A stretch of 64,000 nt of DNA from CAVRTM01 sp963724015 (lineage in GTDB: Bacteria; Actinomycetota; Actinomycetes; Actinomycetales; Dermatophilaceae). The position numbers and the translations under genes are program-made. The DNA is taken from assembly GCA_963724015.1 (NCBI GenBank), contig CAVRTM010000022.1, forward strand, positions 248,001 through 312,000, given 5' to 3'. The notes beneath the pieces are model-generated. The model did no database searches and was not told where the DNA came from. It was given only the letters and a program-made list of their open reading frames with translations. This document shows positions 9,416 through 18,332 of this stretch, piece after piece; the stretch's first letter is position 1; each line of letters begins with the position of its first letter.

Positions 9416-10371
9416 ATGAGCTTCAACGACAACGCCGACCTCGACACCTCGCAGGTCGAGGGCGGAGGCGGCGGCGGCGCGGCGGCATGTTCGGCGGCGG
9501 CATGCCGGGCGGGGGCATCGCCGTCGGCGGCGGAGCGGGCGGCATCCTCCTGCTGATCCTGTTCCTGGTCTTCGGCGGCGGACTGGGCGGCGGCACCGGG
9601 GACAGCGGCACCAACACCCAGGGAGCGCAGGGCAGCTCGCTGGACCAGGGTCAGGTGCAGGCCGGTGGGTCACAGCGGGGGTCCTTCTCCCAGTGCCGCA
9701 CCGGGGCCGACGCCAACCGCGACGCCCAGTGCCGCGTGATCGGCACGGTCAACAGCGTCCAGGCCTACTGGCTGGACGCCCTGCCGCGCTACGGCACGCG
9801 GTACACCCCCTCGAACACCGTGCTCTACAGCGGCAGCACCCAGTCGCGCTGCGGCACGGCGTCCAACCAGGTGGGCCCGTTCTACTGCCCGCTGGACCGC
9901 AAGGTCTTCATCGACGCCAGCTTCTTCAACGAGCTCACCTCGCGGTTCGGCGCGGACAGCGGCGCGCTCGCCCAGGAGTATGTCGTCGCGCACGAGTACG
10001 GCCACCACGTCCAGGACCTGCTCGGGGTGCTGGACCAGGCCCAGTCCGACCCCCAGGGCGCCGAGAGCGGCGCCGTGCGGGTCGAGCTGATGGCCGACTG
10101 CCTGGCCGGTGTCTGGGCCAAGCACGCCACCGAGACCAAGGACGCCCAGGGCGATGCGTTCCTGAAGCCGCTGTCCCAGAAGGACATCCAGTCCGCGCTG
10201 TCGGCCGCGTCGGCCGTGGGCGACGACCGGATCCAGCAGGCGGCGCAGGGACGGGTCAATCCCGAGTCGTGGACGCACGGCTCCAGTGCGCAGCGGCAGA
10301 AGTGGTTCACCACGGGCTACCGCAGCGGCGACCTCAACGCCTGCGACACGCTCAACGTGCCGACCGTCTGA
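9416..10371 (+). CDS. Neutral zinc metallopeptidase (YpfJ-type), membrane-anchored, one frameshift
   Basis: The protein begins MSFNDNADLDTSQVEG in frame 2 and switches to frame 1 near 9480 inside a GGC-rich stretch, continuing MFGGGMPGGGIAVGGGAGG. Joined, it is about 318 residues. A glycine-rich N terminus leads into one membrane segment (ILLLILFLVFGGG) and then an extracytoplasmic peptidase domain with the zinc motif AHEYGHHVQDLLG and the downstream ligand region VELMADCLAGVWA. This is the Zn_peptidase family (PF04228); its biological substrate is unknown. The ATG at 9416 has a GGAGG site nine bases upstream and matches the start seen in relatives. The break is probably one missing base in the GC repeat. 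Confidence 0.88.
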
Positions 10372-10377
10372 CCGGTT

Positions 10378-10398
10378 TACCCCCTCAACGAGGGGGTA
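10378..10398 (+). terminator. Hairpin after the zinc metallopeptidase gene
   Basis: A perfect 8-bp palindrome (TACCCCCT at 10378-10385, AGGGGGTA at 10391-10398) with a five-base loop starts seven bases after the stop codon. It separates the peptidase from the riboswitch-led NlpC gene. Confidence 0.6.
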
Positions 10399-10467
10399 CA
10401 GAAACACGGTTTCAAGACTATTTGCGAATTCACCCTTCCTACGCCTTCGGTTCTAGTAGCGTTACCG

Positions 10468-10716
10468 ATGCCTCGCCGCACCAGCGGTGGGCCGCTGCCA
10501 CGACGCTGAGTCCTGCCACCGTGACAGCCCGGATCAAGCACGACACGTGTTCGTGGCAGGAGCGGTGCACCCGAGTAGTACGGAACGGCTCCGGCCGTTC
10601 CTCGGGGTGAAGCCCGCAGCCGATCCCACGGTCCCCGTGACCGAGGGCGTGGCTCGGGCCGGGGAGACAGGTTCCCGAACCCGACAGGTCATGCCTCGCA
10701 AGCGGTCCCTGGAGCC
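10468..10716 (+). promoter_or_regulatory. c-di-AMP riboswitch (ydaO/yuaA leader) upstream of NlpC/P60 gene
   Basis: The leader of the cell-wall hydrolase gene carries hallmarks of the actinobacterial ydaO class. These are the block CCCGAACCCGACAG near 10674-10687, CCTCGCAAGCGG shortly after it, and an upstream GGGGTGAAGCCCGCAGCC element near 10605. A long stem (TCCTGCCAC near 10512 with GTGGCAGGA near 10553) encloses part of the 5' half. The core is about 10565-10716; the 5' boundary is set from the gene spacing and a TAGCGT -10-like box at 10457-10462 and is less certain. This class normally shuts off expression when c-di-AMP is high and commonly precedes actinobacterial resuscitation and NlpC/P60 genes. 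The identification is from remembered consensus, not a covariance search. Confidence 0.75.
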
Positions 10717-10721
10717 TCCCC

Positions 10722-11207
10722 ATGAACGCGTCATTCCGCGCTGCCCCCATGTCCCGGTCCCTCCTGGCCCGCCTCGCCGTCGTGATGATGGTGGCCACCG
10801 GCCTGACCGGCCTCTCCTCCCTGACCGCCGACCCTGCGCACGCCGCGGTCTCCGTCGCCACCGGGAGCAGGGCCGTCAGCGTCGCCGCCACGAGGAGGGG
10901 CGCACCCTACGTCTGGGGCGCCTCCGGCCCCACCCGCTTCGACTGCTCCGGACTGACCAAGTGGGTCTACGGCCGGGTCGGCAAGACGCTCCCCCGCACG
11001 GCCGCCCAGCAGTACGCCGCCACCACGCACATCAGCGCACGCTCGCGCCGCGTCGGTGACCTGGTGTTCTTCAAGAGCGGTGGCTACGTCTACCACGTGG
11101 GCATCTACGCCGGTGCCGGCCGCATCTGGCACGCACCCAAGCCCGGTGACCACGTGAAGCTGGCCACCCTGTGGACCAGCGCGGTGTCCTACGGCCGGGT
11201 GCGCTGA
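10722..11207 (+). CDS. Secreted NlpC/P60 family peptidoglycan endopeptidase
   Basis: A 161-residue exported cell-wall hydrolase that cleaves stem peptides of peptidoglycan. The N terminus is a signal peptide (SLLARLAVVMMVATGLTGL, cleavage likely after DPAHA). The catalytic cysteine sits in FDCSGLTKW and the histidine in VYHVGIYAGAG; RRGAPYVWGASG and LPRTAAQQY are typical family blocks. The ATG at 10722 has a GGAG site seven bases upstream; a second ATG nine codons later is possible. It is a minimal catalytic domain without LysM or SH3 targeting modules. The preceding riboswitch suggests expression is tied to c-di-AMP, which monitors osmotic and wall status. Confidence 0.93.
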   Translation: MNASFRAAPMSRSLLARLAVVMMVATGLTGLSSLTADPAHAAVSVATGSRAVSVAATRRGAPYVWGASGPTRFDCSGLTKWVYGRVGKTLPRTAAQQYAATTHISARSRRVGDLVFFKSGGYVYHVGIYAGAGRIWHAPKPGDHVKLATLWTSAVSYGRVR

Positions 11208-11235
11208 CCCGACTCGCGCTCGGCACAATGGGGGC

Positions 11236-11862
11236 ATGCCCACCCCCTCCCTGGTCGTCGGTTTCGACCTCGACCTCACCCTCGTCGACTCGCGCGAACG
11301 CATCATGACCTCCTACCTGCGTGCCCTGCACGACGTCGGGGCACCGGTCACCCGCGAGGACCTCGAGCCACACCTGGGCATCCCCCTCGCCCAGACGGTG
11401 GCCGCGGTGGCGCCCGCCGTCGACGCCGACGCCCTCGTCCTGCGCTACCGGCGCTACTACGACGAGGAGTCGGCGCCGTCGACGGAGCCGATGCCCGGAG
11501 CGCTCGCCGCGGTGCGCGCGCTCCGGGCGTCCGGCGGCCGGGTCGTGGTCGTCTCGGCCAAGTTCACCCCGGCGGCCCACACCGCCCTGGCGGAGGCGGG
11601 GCTGGACGACCTCGTCGACGCCGTCCACGGTGAGCTCTTCGCGGCCGAGAAGGCGACGGCCCTGCTGGCCGAGGGTGCCACCGTCTACGTCGGGGACCAC
11701 CCCGGCGACATGGCCGCCGCCGAGGCCGCCGGCACCTACGCCCTGGGCGTCGCGACCGGCGCCAACGACGAGGCGGCCCTGAAGGCCGCCGGCGCGGACG
11801 AGGTGCTGGCCAGCCTCGAGGAGTTCCCCCAGTGGCTGTCCGGCCACCTGTCCCGGCACTGA
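11236..11862 (+). CDS. HAD family hydrolase (phosphoglycolate phosphatase-like)
   Basis: A 208-residue haloacid dehalogenase-type phosphatase. Motif I is FDLDLTLVDS, giving Asp11 as nucleophile and Asp13 as acid/base; motif II is VVVVSAKFTP, and motif IV is VYVGDHPGDMAAAEAAG. The helical cap between motifs I and II (residues about 20-85) places it with Gph/PGP-like enzymes acting on small phosphorylated metabolites. The exact substrate is unknown. The ATG at 11236 is preceded by GGGGG directly abutting it and by CACAAT, which resembles a -10 box, so a leaderless start is possible. Confidence 0.9.
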   Translation: MPTPSLVVGFDLDLTLVDSRERIMTSYLRALHDVGAPVTREDLEPHLGIPLAQTVAAVAPAVDADALVLRYRRYYDEESAPSTEPMPGALAAVRALRASGGRVVVVSAKFTPAAHTALAEAGLDDLVDAVHGELFAAEKATALLAEGATVYVGDHPGDMAAAEAAGTYALGVATGANDEAALKAAGADEVLASLEEFPQWLSGHLSRH

Positions 11863-11911
11863 GCCCCGCTCACCTGCCGAGACGCAGGTCTCGCGCCTCG
11901 GACATCCTGCC

Positions 11912-11917
11912 TAGCAT
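11912..11917 (+). promoter_or_regulatory. -10 box implying a leaderless MFS transcript
   Basis: TAGCAT matches TAnnnT and ends six bases before the GTG at 11924, the spacing expected when transcription starts at the initiation codon. There is no Shine-Dalgarno sequence in between, which supports the GTG as a leaderless start. Confidence 0.5.
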
Positions 11918-11923
11918 CGGACC

Positions 11924-13206
11924 GTGGAGGACTCCCGGCGCTGGCTGATGCTGGGTCTGGGCACCGCGGCCCAGACCGTGGCCTCCACGCTCATGTTCGG
12001 GCTTCCCTTCCTGCTCCCCACGCTGCGTCGCACCGACGGGCTGTCGCTGGCGGAGGCCGGTGCGCTGGCCGCCGCACCGTCGGTCGGACTCGTGCTCACC
12101 CTGATCCTCTGGGGTGTCCTTGCCGACCGGTACGGCGAGCGCGCCGTGCTGGCAACGGGGCTCACGCTCACCGGCATGATCGCCCTGGCCAGCACCTCCG
12201 CATCCCAGCCCACGGCTCGCGGCCTCGCGTTCGTCCTGGTCGGCGCCGCCGGTGCCTCCGTCAACGCCGCGAGCGGACGCCTGGTGATGGGCTGGTTCGG
12301 GGTGCGGCAGCGGGGCGTCGCCATGGGCGTCCGCCAGATGGGGCAGCCGCTCGGGGTCGCCGCCGCGGCACTCGTGATGCCGCCGCTCGCGCAGACCCAT
12401 GGCATCGGCGCCGCGCTCGCGGTGCCGGCGCTGGCCTGCCTGGTGGTGGCACTGCTGATCGCCCTGATGGCCCGTGACCCGGCGTCCCCGCCGGAAACGA
12501 GGACGTCGGCCGCGAGGGCTCCGTCGGCAGCGCGGTCCCGGTCCAGCGCGGCGGCAGGTCCCGGTCGGCGACGCGCAGCCCGTCGCCGGATGCTGCCGCC
12601 ACGTCGCCGTACCGGCGTCCCACGCTCTGGCGCGTCCACGCCGCCAGCTCGCTCCTCGTGGTGCCACAGTTCGCCACCGCCACGTTCTCCGCCGAGTACC
12701 TGGTGTCCGGGCGGCACTGGGACGCCAGCGACGCCGGGCGCCTCCTGGCCGCCGTCGCCGTCGTCGGCGCCCTCGGCCGCCTCGGGGCCGGACGCTGGTC
12801 GGATGTCGTCGGCAGCCGGCTGCGCCCGATGCGGCAGGTGGCGGTCCTGTCGGCGGTGACGATGGTCCTGGTCGGTGTCGCGGTGCACGACGGGTCCTGG
12901 CTGGTCCTCGCCGCACTGGCCGTGGCGTCGGTGGTCTCGGTCTCCGACAACGGCCTGGGTTTCACCGCCACCGCCGAGCTCGCCGGTCGGGCATGGTCCG
13001 GCCGCGCGCTGGGGGTGCAGAACACCGCGCAGAACCTGGCGGCGTTCGCCACCGGGCCGCTGATCGGAGCGCTGGCCGGTGCCCGCGGGTTCGCCGTCGC
13101 GTTCGGTGCCTGCGCCGTGTTCCCGCTGCTCGGCGCGTGGGCGACGCCGGTCCGTGCGGAGCACCGCGAAGCGCGGCACGACGCCCCCGCAGAGCAGGGG
13201 GCGTGA
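11924..13206 (+). CDS. MFS transporter, one frameshift
   Basis: A 12-helix major facilitator carrier of about 427 residues. The N-terminal half (frame 2) contains the motif A region GVLADRYGERAVLATG after helix 2 and continues to about 12480 (ALLIALMARDP). The C-terminal half is in frame 1 and begins with a hydrophilic central loop, then RRPTLWRVHAASSLLVVPQF and helices 7-12. The shift of minus one near 12480 falls in the loop between the two six-helix bundles, so each half is intact. It resembles bacterial carriers of unknown small-molecule specificity. The frameshift could be a sequencing error, or could split the carrier in two; the matching halves favour error. Confidence 0.82.
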
Positions 13207-13266
13207 AGTCGCGCACATCGGGGTAAGCCGGGCCCGCTCTGTTTTCCCCCGACCCGGAGGCCAAGG

Positions 13267-14814
13267 ATGGCGCTGCTCACCGCGCTCGATCGCCGATCCA
13301 CGATCGCGCCCACGACGTACAACCGCTGGCTCATCCCGCCGGCCGCGCTGGCGGTGCACCTGTGCATCGGGCAGGTTTATGCCACCAGCGTCTACAAGAC
13401 CTCGCTGGTCGCACACTTCGGCACGTCGCAGACCGCGATCGGGGTGACCTTCTCGATCGCCATCGTCATGCTCGGCCTGTCCGCGGCGGTCGGTGGCACG
13501 TGGGTGGAGCGCAACGGCCCCCGCAAGGCGATGTTCGTGGCCGCCTGCTTCTGGGGCGCCGGGTTCCTCATCGGCGCTCTCGGCATCGCCACCAGCCAGC
13601 TGTGGCTGCTGTACCTCGGCTACGGCGTGGTCGGCGGCATCGGCCTCGGGATCGGTTACATCTCACCGGTGTCCACGCTCATCAAGTGGTTCCCGGACCG
13701 GCCGGGCCTGGCCACCGGCATGGCGATCATGGGCTTCGGAGGCGGCGCGCTGGTGGCCAGTCCCCTGTCGCGGCAGCTGCTCTCGGCCTACGACGCCGAC
13801 TACGACCCCAGCTCGGCCACCTCGACCGCCAGCGGTCACGCGCTCACCATGCTGTTCGTCACCCTCGGCATCGCCTACTTCGCGGTGATGATGCTCGGCG
13901 TCGCGAACGTGCGCGTGCCCCCGCCCGGCTGGGCCCCCAAGGGATTCGACCCCGCGAGCGTCAAGGCCAAGCCGATGGTGACCACTGCGAGCGTGTCCGC
14001 AGCCAACGCGATCCGCACGCCGCAGTTCTGGCTGATGTGGATCGTGTTGTTCTGCAACGTGACCGCAGGGATCGGCATCCTCGAGCAGGCCAGCCCCATG
14101 ATCCAGGACTTCTTCCGCGGGAACGGCACCTCGACCGTTGCCGTCGCCGCGGCCGGGGGGTTCGTCGGTGTCCTCTCGCTGTTCAACATGGCGGGACGGT
14201 TCGGGTGGTCGTCCACCTCGGACGTCATCGGCCGCAAGCCGATCTACCTGCTGTACCTCGGTGGCGGCATCGTCCTGTACTCCCTGCTGGCCACCGTGGG
14301 CAGCAGCGCCACCGCACTGTTCGTGCTGCTCGCCGCGTTGATCATCTCGTTCTACGGAGGCGGGTTCGCCACGGCGCCGGCCTACCTGCGTGACCTGTTC
14401 GGGGTGTTCCAGGTCGGCGCCATCCACGGCCGGCTGCTCACGGCCTGGTCGGCGGCCGGCGTGGTGGGTCCGCTGATCGTCAACGGGTTCCTCGACGCGC
14501 AGGGCAAGCCCGGCACCCTCACCGCCGCCGCCTATCGGCCCGCGCTCTTCACCATGGTCGGTGTGCTTGCCGTCGGCTTCGTCGCCAACCTGCTGATCCG
14601 CCCCGTCGCGGAGCGGTTCCACGAGGAGCACGCCAAGGCCGCCGAGGGACCTGCGGACGGCGAGGTCCCGGGCGCCGAGGCACCGTCCGCGCCGACGGCC
14701 CCGACCGCCTCCGGGCAGCAGGTCCGACTCGTCCTGTCGTGGGCGCTGGTCGTCCTCCTGCTCGCTTACGGCGTCGAGCAGACCCTGACCACGGCGGCCA
14801 AGCTCTTCGGGTGA
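13267..14814 (+). CDS. OFA family MFS transporter (oxalate/formate antiporter type)
   Basis: An intact 515-residue, 12-helix carrier. The segments GIGYISPVSTLIKWFPDRPG and LATGMAIMGFGGGALV are diagnostic of the OFA branch of the major facilitator superfamily, whose known members exchange dicarboxylates such as oxalate for formate; many actinobacterial members have unknown substrates. A hydrophilic Ala/Pro-rich stretch near residues 460-480 precedes a final membrane segment (LVLSWALVVLLLAYGVEQT). Such an extra hydrophobic tail is unusual for a 12-helix carrier. The ATG at 13267 follows GGAGGCCAAGG. It lies 60 bases after another MFS gene but probably has its own transcript. Confidence 0.92.
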   Translation: MALLTALDRRSTIAPTTYNRWLIPPAALAVHLCIGQVYATSVYKTSLVAHFGTSQTAIGVTFSIAIVMLGLSAAVGGTWVERNGPRKAMFVAACFWGAGFLIGALGIATSQLWLLYLGYGVVGGIGLGIGYISPVSTLIKWFPDRPGLATGMAIMGFGGGALVASPLSRQLLSAYDADYDPSSATSTASGHALTMLFVTLGIAYFAVMMLGVANVRVPPPGWAPKGFDPASVKAKPMVTTASVSAANAIRTPQFWLMWIVLFCNVTAGIGILEQASPMIQDFFRGNGTSTVAVAAAGGFVGVLSLFNMAGRFGWSSTSDVIGRKPIYLLYLGGGIVLYSLLATVGSSATALFVLLAALIISFYGGGFATAPAYLRDLFGVFQVGAIHGRLLTAWSAAGVVGPLIVNGFLDAQGKPGTLTAAAYRPALFTMVGVLAVGFVANLLIRPVAERFHEEHAKAAEGPADGEVPGAEAPSAPTAPTASGQQVRLVLSWALVVLLLAYGVEQTLTTAAKLFG

Positions 14815-14815
14815 G

Positions 14816-14831
14816 CCCCGCGCGGGCGGGG
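14816..14831. terminator. Short hairpin between convergent genes
   Basis: CCCCGC at 14816-14821 pairs with GCGGGG at 14826-14831 across a four-base loop, in the 25-base gap between the OFA carrier and the convergent acVLRF1 gene. It could stop transcription from both sides. Confidence 0.4.
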
Positions 14832-14839
14832 GTGCGACG

Positions 14840-15505
14840 TCACGGCTCGACGAGCCGGACGCGCACCGCCCGCCCCCGCCGCAGCGCCTGCTGCAGCACC
14901 GTCAGGCGGGGGTCAGGGAGGTCATAGAGCTGCCTGACGGGGAGCCGGGCCAGCCCTGCCAGCCGCGGGTCGGCGAGGACCTTCCACACCAGCGTGCGGT
15001 CCCCACCGGCGACCAGGTGCTCGGGGCTGCACGGTGCGACCACCCGCAGCGCGTGCTCCGCCACCGCGGCGACGAGCTCGTCGGCCTGGTTGCCCCGGCG
15101 CCTGGCGTACCGCTGCTGGGACCAGCCGCCGGCAGCGGTGCGGGACTGCACGTGCCGGGTGCCCACCTTCGAGGCGGTGAGCTGCTCCCCCGCACCCACA
15201 CCCACGGCGTAGCCACCCCGGCGCACCAGCACCAGGCCCGTCCTACCGGCCGGCTCGGCCCAGGCCGCGAGCTCCGCAGCGGTGCCCGGCACCGGCCCGT
15301 TGGCGGCGAGCGGCTCGAGGAGAGCCTGCGCACCGTCCGGGGCGCTGAGCAGTAGGCCGCCGTCCCGGGAGGACCACGCAGGTTCCCCGTGCCGCGTGCC
15401 GAAGCCCTCCACCCAGCGCGGCAGCCGTCCCGGGTCGACCTCCAGGCGCCGCGCCGGGGTGCTGGAGGCGTGCGCGGCCGGTCCCGGGGCACCGTCCTGT
15501 CTCAC
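14840..15505 (-). CDS. acVLRF1 family peptidyl-tRNA hydrolase / Vms1-like release factor homologue
   Basis: A 221-residue protein of the actinobacterial Vms1-like release factor 1 family, relatives of eRF1 proposed to release stalled peptides from tRNA in ribosome rescue. The conserved block SKVGTRHVQSRTAAGG is followed by WSQQRYARRRGNQADE, which carries the GxxQ-like glutamine of the catalytic loop. The N-terminal segment RWVEGFGTRHG and the C-terminal PRLAGLARLPVRQLYDL also match the family. The open frame extends far upstream opposite another gene; I chose the GTG at 15505 because GGAGG lies five bases before it. It is divergent from the 98-residue gene. Function is inferred from the family only. 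Confidence 0.85.
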   Translation of the reverse strand: MRQDGAPGPAAHASSTPARRLEVDPGRLPRWVEGFGTRHGEPAWSSRDGGLLLSAPDGAQALLEPLAANGPVPGTAAELAAWAEPAGRTGLVLVRRGGYAVGVGAGEQLTASKVGTRHVQSRTAAGGWSQQRYARRRGNQADELVAAVAEHALRVVAPCSPEHLVAGGDRTLVWKVLADPRLAGLARLPVRQLYDLPDPRLTVLQQALRRGRAVRVRLVEP

Positions 15506-15651
15506 CGGCGCCTCCGCGGATCGGGTACGACGCGGCGCCGCCCGCGCGGGCCGCGCGCCGAGCCTACCGGCGCACCGCGGCGCCGTACCGCCATCCGTGC
15601 CGGTGGTGGCACCGGTCGTGCCTCCACGGCCCGAGCGGGTAAGGGAAGCCC

Positions 15652-15948
15652 ATGGCGAAGACGAGGCGGGCGTCCGTGGTGGCATCGGGGCAGTGGAGGG
15701 ACTCCGACGGCATCCGCCGGCCCGCGGGCGAGGTGCACGCGTGGGAGCCCGGGACCAACCAGAGCCTGTGCGGGCTCTCCCTGTCCCGGTCCCAGCTGAT
15801 CCCGTTCCCGCACGTGGACTGGCCGGACATCGACCCGGCCACCGGCCGCGAGGCCGACGAGGTACGGCGGGTCTGCCCCCGGTGCGACGCCGCGGTGAAC
15901 GGCCGGCGGGGCGAACGACGCTGGACGCGCACCCAGCCGCGGCCATGA
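15652..15948 (+). CDS. Conserved small actinobacterial protein with CxxC motif
   Basis: A 98-residue basic protein beginning MAKTRRASVVASGQWRDSDG, with an AGGGAAG ribosome site. It carries one early cysteine (SLCGLSLSR) and a C-terminal CPRCDAAV pair, which could bind zinc. The central stretch RPAGEVHAWEPGTNQSLCG looks strongly constrained. I recall similar proteins across actinobacteria but no assigned function. There is no signal peptide or membrane segment. It is divergent from acVLRF1 with a 146-base gap and is followed by a clear terminator, so it is probably monocistronic. Confidence 0.85.
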   Translation: MAKTRRASVVASGQWRDSDGIRRPAGEVHAWEPGTNQSLCGLSLSRSQLIPFPHVDWPDIDPATGREADEVRRVCPRCDAAVNGRRGERRWTRTQPRP

Positions 15949-15975
15949 CTCCAGGGCGGCTCCGTCGCCCTGGAG
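15949..15975 (+). terminator. Terminator after the 98-residue protein
   Basis: A perfect 10-bp inverted repeat (CTCCAGGGCG at 15949-15958, CGCCCTGGAG at 15966-15975) with a seven-base loop begins immediately after the stop codon. Confidence 0.65.
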
Positions 15976-16017
15976 CACCCGCACCTCGACCCGGTCGAGA
16001 CGGGCGGGCACCGTCCC

Positions 16018-16042
16018 GTTTGGCGAGGTGCGCCTCGGGTAT
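16018..16042 (+). promoter_or_regulatory. SigB/SigF-type stress promoter of the DoxX gene
   Basis: GTTT at 16018-16021 and GGGTAT at 16037-16042 are separated by 15 bases, an exact match to the GTTT-N14-17-GGGTAT pattern recognised by actinobacterial general-stress sigma factors (SigB, SigF, SigH). The expected start point near 16050 leaves a short leader before the GGGAGG ribosome site and ATG at 16074. Confidence 0.6.
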
Positions 16043-16073
16043 CGGCCCGGCACGCTATCCCGGGAGGTACCCC

Positions 16074-16634
16074 ATGCACGTCGGCAGGCTCGCAGCACGC
16101 ATCGTGATCGGCTCACTCTTCATCGGCCACGGCACACAGAAGCTCTTCGGCTGGTTCGGTGGCCCTGGCCCCGAGGGCACGGAAGGCATGATGACCTCGC
16201 TCAACCTCCACCCGGCGCGCCGGAACGCGCTCGCCGCGGGGATCTCGGAGACCGCCGGAGGCGCGCTGGTGGTCGCCGGACTGGCCACCCCGCTCGCGGC
16301 CGCAGGCCTGATCGGCACGATGGCCACGGCGATCCGCAAGGTGCACGCGCCCAACGGGCCGTGGGCGGCCAACGGTGGGTACGAGTACAACTTGGTCCTC
16401 ATCGCCGCCCTCACGGCGCTGGTCGAGACCGGCCCGGGTGACATGTCGCTGGACGCGCTGCTCGGACGCAAGCTGTCCGGCCCCGCATGGGCGCTGGCCG
16501 CCCTGGCCGCGGGCGCGGCCTCCTCGGCCGCAGTCATCGCCCTCGGCAGCCGCTCCGCGCCCGCCGCCGACTCCGCGGGTCCCGCCACGACGCCGTACCC
16601 GGACACCGCTGGGGACCCGGTCACCTCCGACTGA
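16074..16634 (+). CDS. DoxX family membrane protein
   Basis: A 186-residue integral membrane protein. The N-terminal IVIGSLFIGHGTQKLFGWFG and PARRNALAAGISETAGGALV are typical of DoxX (PF07681), which has four helices. A fifth hydrophobic segment (WALAALAAGAASSAAVIAL) and a short polar tail are added at the C terminus. DoxX proteins are linked to oxidative-stress and thiol-sulphur redox functions, and in mycobacteria one forms a complex with superoxide dismutase and a thiol oxidoreductase. The stress-type promoter directly upstream fits such a role. The gene stands alone and ends at a strong bidirectional terminator. Confidence 0.9.
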   Translation: MHVGRLAARIVIGSLFIGHGTQKLFGWFGGPGPEGTEGMMTSLNLHPARRNALAAGISETAGGALVVAGLATPLAAAGLIGTMATAIRKVHAPNGPWAANGGYEYNLVLIAALTALVETGPGDMSLDALLGRKLSGPAWALAALAAGAASSAAVIALGSRSAPAADSAGPATTPYPDTAGDPVTSD

Positions 16635-16682
16635 GCGGCGCGACGCGCCGGGCTGCCCCGAGGGCCCGGCGCGTCGCGCCGC
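16635..16682. terminator. Strong bidirectional terminator
   Basis: A perfect inverted repeat of 19 bp (16635-16653 with 16664-16682) and a ten-base loop fills the gap between the convergent DoxX and metallophosphoesterase genes. Confidence 0.75.
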
Positions 16683-16686
16683 CCGC

Positions 16687-18332
16687 TCACCCGGTGGTGA
16701 GCACGAGCTGCGGTCGGGCGCTGGCTGCCTCCTTGGAGTTCACGTAGAACGTGTCCGCGGCGGCGCCCTTGACCGCCAGGGTGAGCTGCCCGCCCACAGC
16801 GGACTGCAGGTCCGCCGTGGAGAGCTTGACCGTGTAGCTGGTCGCGGACGCGCTGCCGCCCGGCACGGACCCGAGCACGGTCGTCCCGAGCGCCGGCTTG
16901 TTGGCGTAGGTCATCGCCGACTCCGACCAGGTGGTGTCCGTGGCCCGGTAGATGTTCTGGACGCTGGGCGACCCGGAGGAGCTGTTGGTCGTCGTGGTCA
17001 TCTGCAGCGAGGCGCCGGTCAACGTCTTGCCGGCCAGCGCGCCGAGGTCGAACTTGAGGTAGCTGATCTTGGTCAACGAGCTGCTGGTGACCGAGTACAG
17101 CGCCGTGTCGGACCCGTGCGTCGTCGTCGTGGCGTCGCTGCCGACCCAGGTGTCGGCCACCGGAGCCAGGGTGCGTGCTCCCGCCCGGCGACGTGCGCCG
17201 TGGTCGTGGCCGTCGTCGTGCGTCGTGGCGGTGGTCGTCGGCGGTGGGTTCGGCGACGGGTTGGTCACGGTGTAGGCGTCGGCGAACGTGCCGCCGGCCC
17301 CCCGGACGAACCGCACCGACAGCTGCGAGGGCGACACGTCCACCTTGGGAAAGCCCCACGTGGCGTTCTGGTTGTTGCCCTCGTACGTCTGGAAGTACGG
17401 CGCCTGCGCGACGGTCGCGCTCTCGGAGTTCATGTTCTTGCCGCCCGCACCGACCGTCGACACGACCGTCCCCTTGCCCTTGGTGTAGGTGGTCGCGCCC
17501 TGGTCGGCGACGCACGCGGCGTTGTAGCTGGTCGGCGGGAACGACGTGCAGCCCGAGACCCCCGCCGTCAGCTGCTTGCTGCGGGCGTAGGCGTGGTCGT
17601 GGGCCTGGAACAGCAGGTCGACCTTCTCGGTCAGCATGAGGTTCATGATGTCGCTGCCGACCACGCAGGGGTAGTTGACCATCGAGGTGCAGTACTCGTG
17701 CATCCCCGCGACCACCCACAGACCCTTGGCCTTGCCGCCCTCGATGGCGTTCTTGGTCCAGGTGTAGTGCGCCGTCCCGGACTTGTACGACCAGGGCGTC
17801 GCCGAGCTGCTGCCGTACGGCAGGTTCGGGCGAGATCATCACGAACCGCACCAGCGGCGCCGTCGCGGGGTAGTCGACGTAGTACTCCTGCCCGTAGCTG
17901 CCTGAGACGCCGCTGAGGTGGTTGGGCAGGCAGCTGTTGTAGTTCACGTAGTACCCGTCCCGGGGATAGCTCTCGTGGTTGCCGGCTAGCAGCTCGAACG
18001 GGTAGGTGCTGCCGACCCTGGCCTTGACGTAGCTGCACCAGCTCGGCTCGGAGCTGCCGGCGACGTAGGAGAAGTCACCGATGCCGAACATCATGCTGGC
18101 CCCGCTGGACTTGACCGCGTTGAGCACGGCGCCGGTGGAGGAGTCGGTCTGGCCGAAGTCCCCGGCGACACCGAAGGAGAAGGTGGGCGTGGCAGCGACC
18201 GCCGTCGGTGTCCCCCACCGGCCCGGCGCGAGCGCGGCGAGCCCCACCAGCACCAACGCGAGGATGGACCACGACCGGCCGCCGGACCCGCAGGCGGAGC
18301 AGGCGGGGCACGGTCCGCAGGCCGGCGCTCAT
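16687..18332 (-). CDS. Secreted metallophosphoesterase with C-terminal CBM96/DNRLRE-type domain, two frameshifts
   Basis: The ATG at 18332 opens an arginine-rich signal-peptide start (MSAGLRTVPRLLRLRVRR). The frame moves by one inserted base near 18275 into the hydrophobic core (SWSILALVLVGLAALAPG) and again near 17830. The phosphoesterase shows GVAGDFGQTD, GIGDFSYVAG, LLAGNHESYP, VVAGMHEYCTS and FQAHDHAYARS, which supply the usual two-metal ligands. A His/Asp-rich linker (THDDGHDHG) leads to a beta-sandwich domain beginning LAPVADTWVGSDATTTT, resembling the DNRLRE/CBM96 family that binds surface polymers. Reconstructed length is about 547 residues. It probably acts outside the cell on phosphate esters. 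Its ATG overlaps a possible stop of the upstream HAF protein (ATGA). Confidence 0.82.

Noticed and set aside
10422..10462. TTGCGA and TAGTAG as a promoter pair for the riboswitch transcript
   Set aside because: The spacing (26 bases) is too long for a sigma-70-type promoter; only the TAGCGT -10-like box is mentioned.
11911..13416. Minus-strand open frame of 501 codons across the MFS gene
   Set aside because: Shadow of the frameshifted carrier; the plus strand gives continuous membrane helices.
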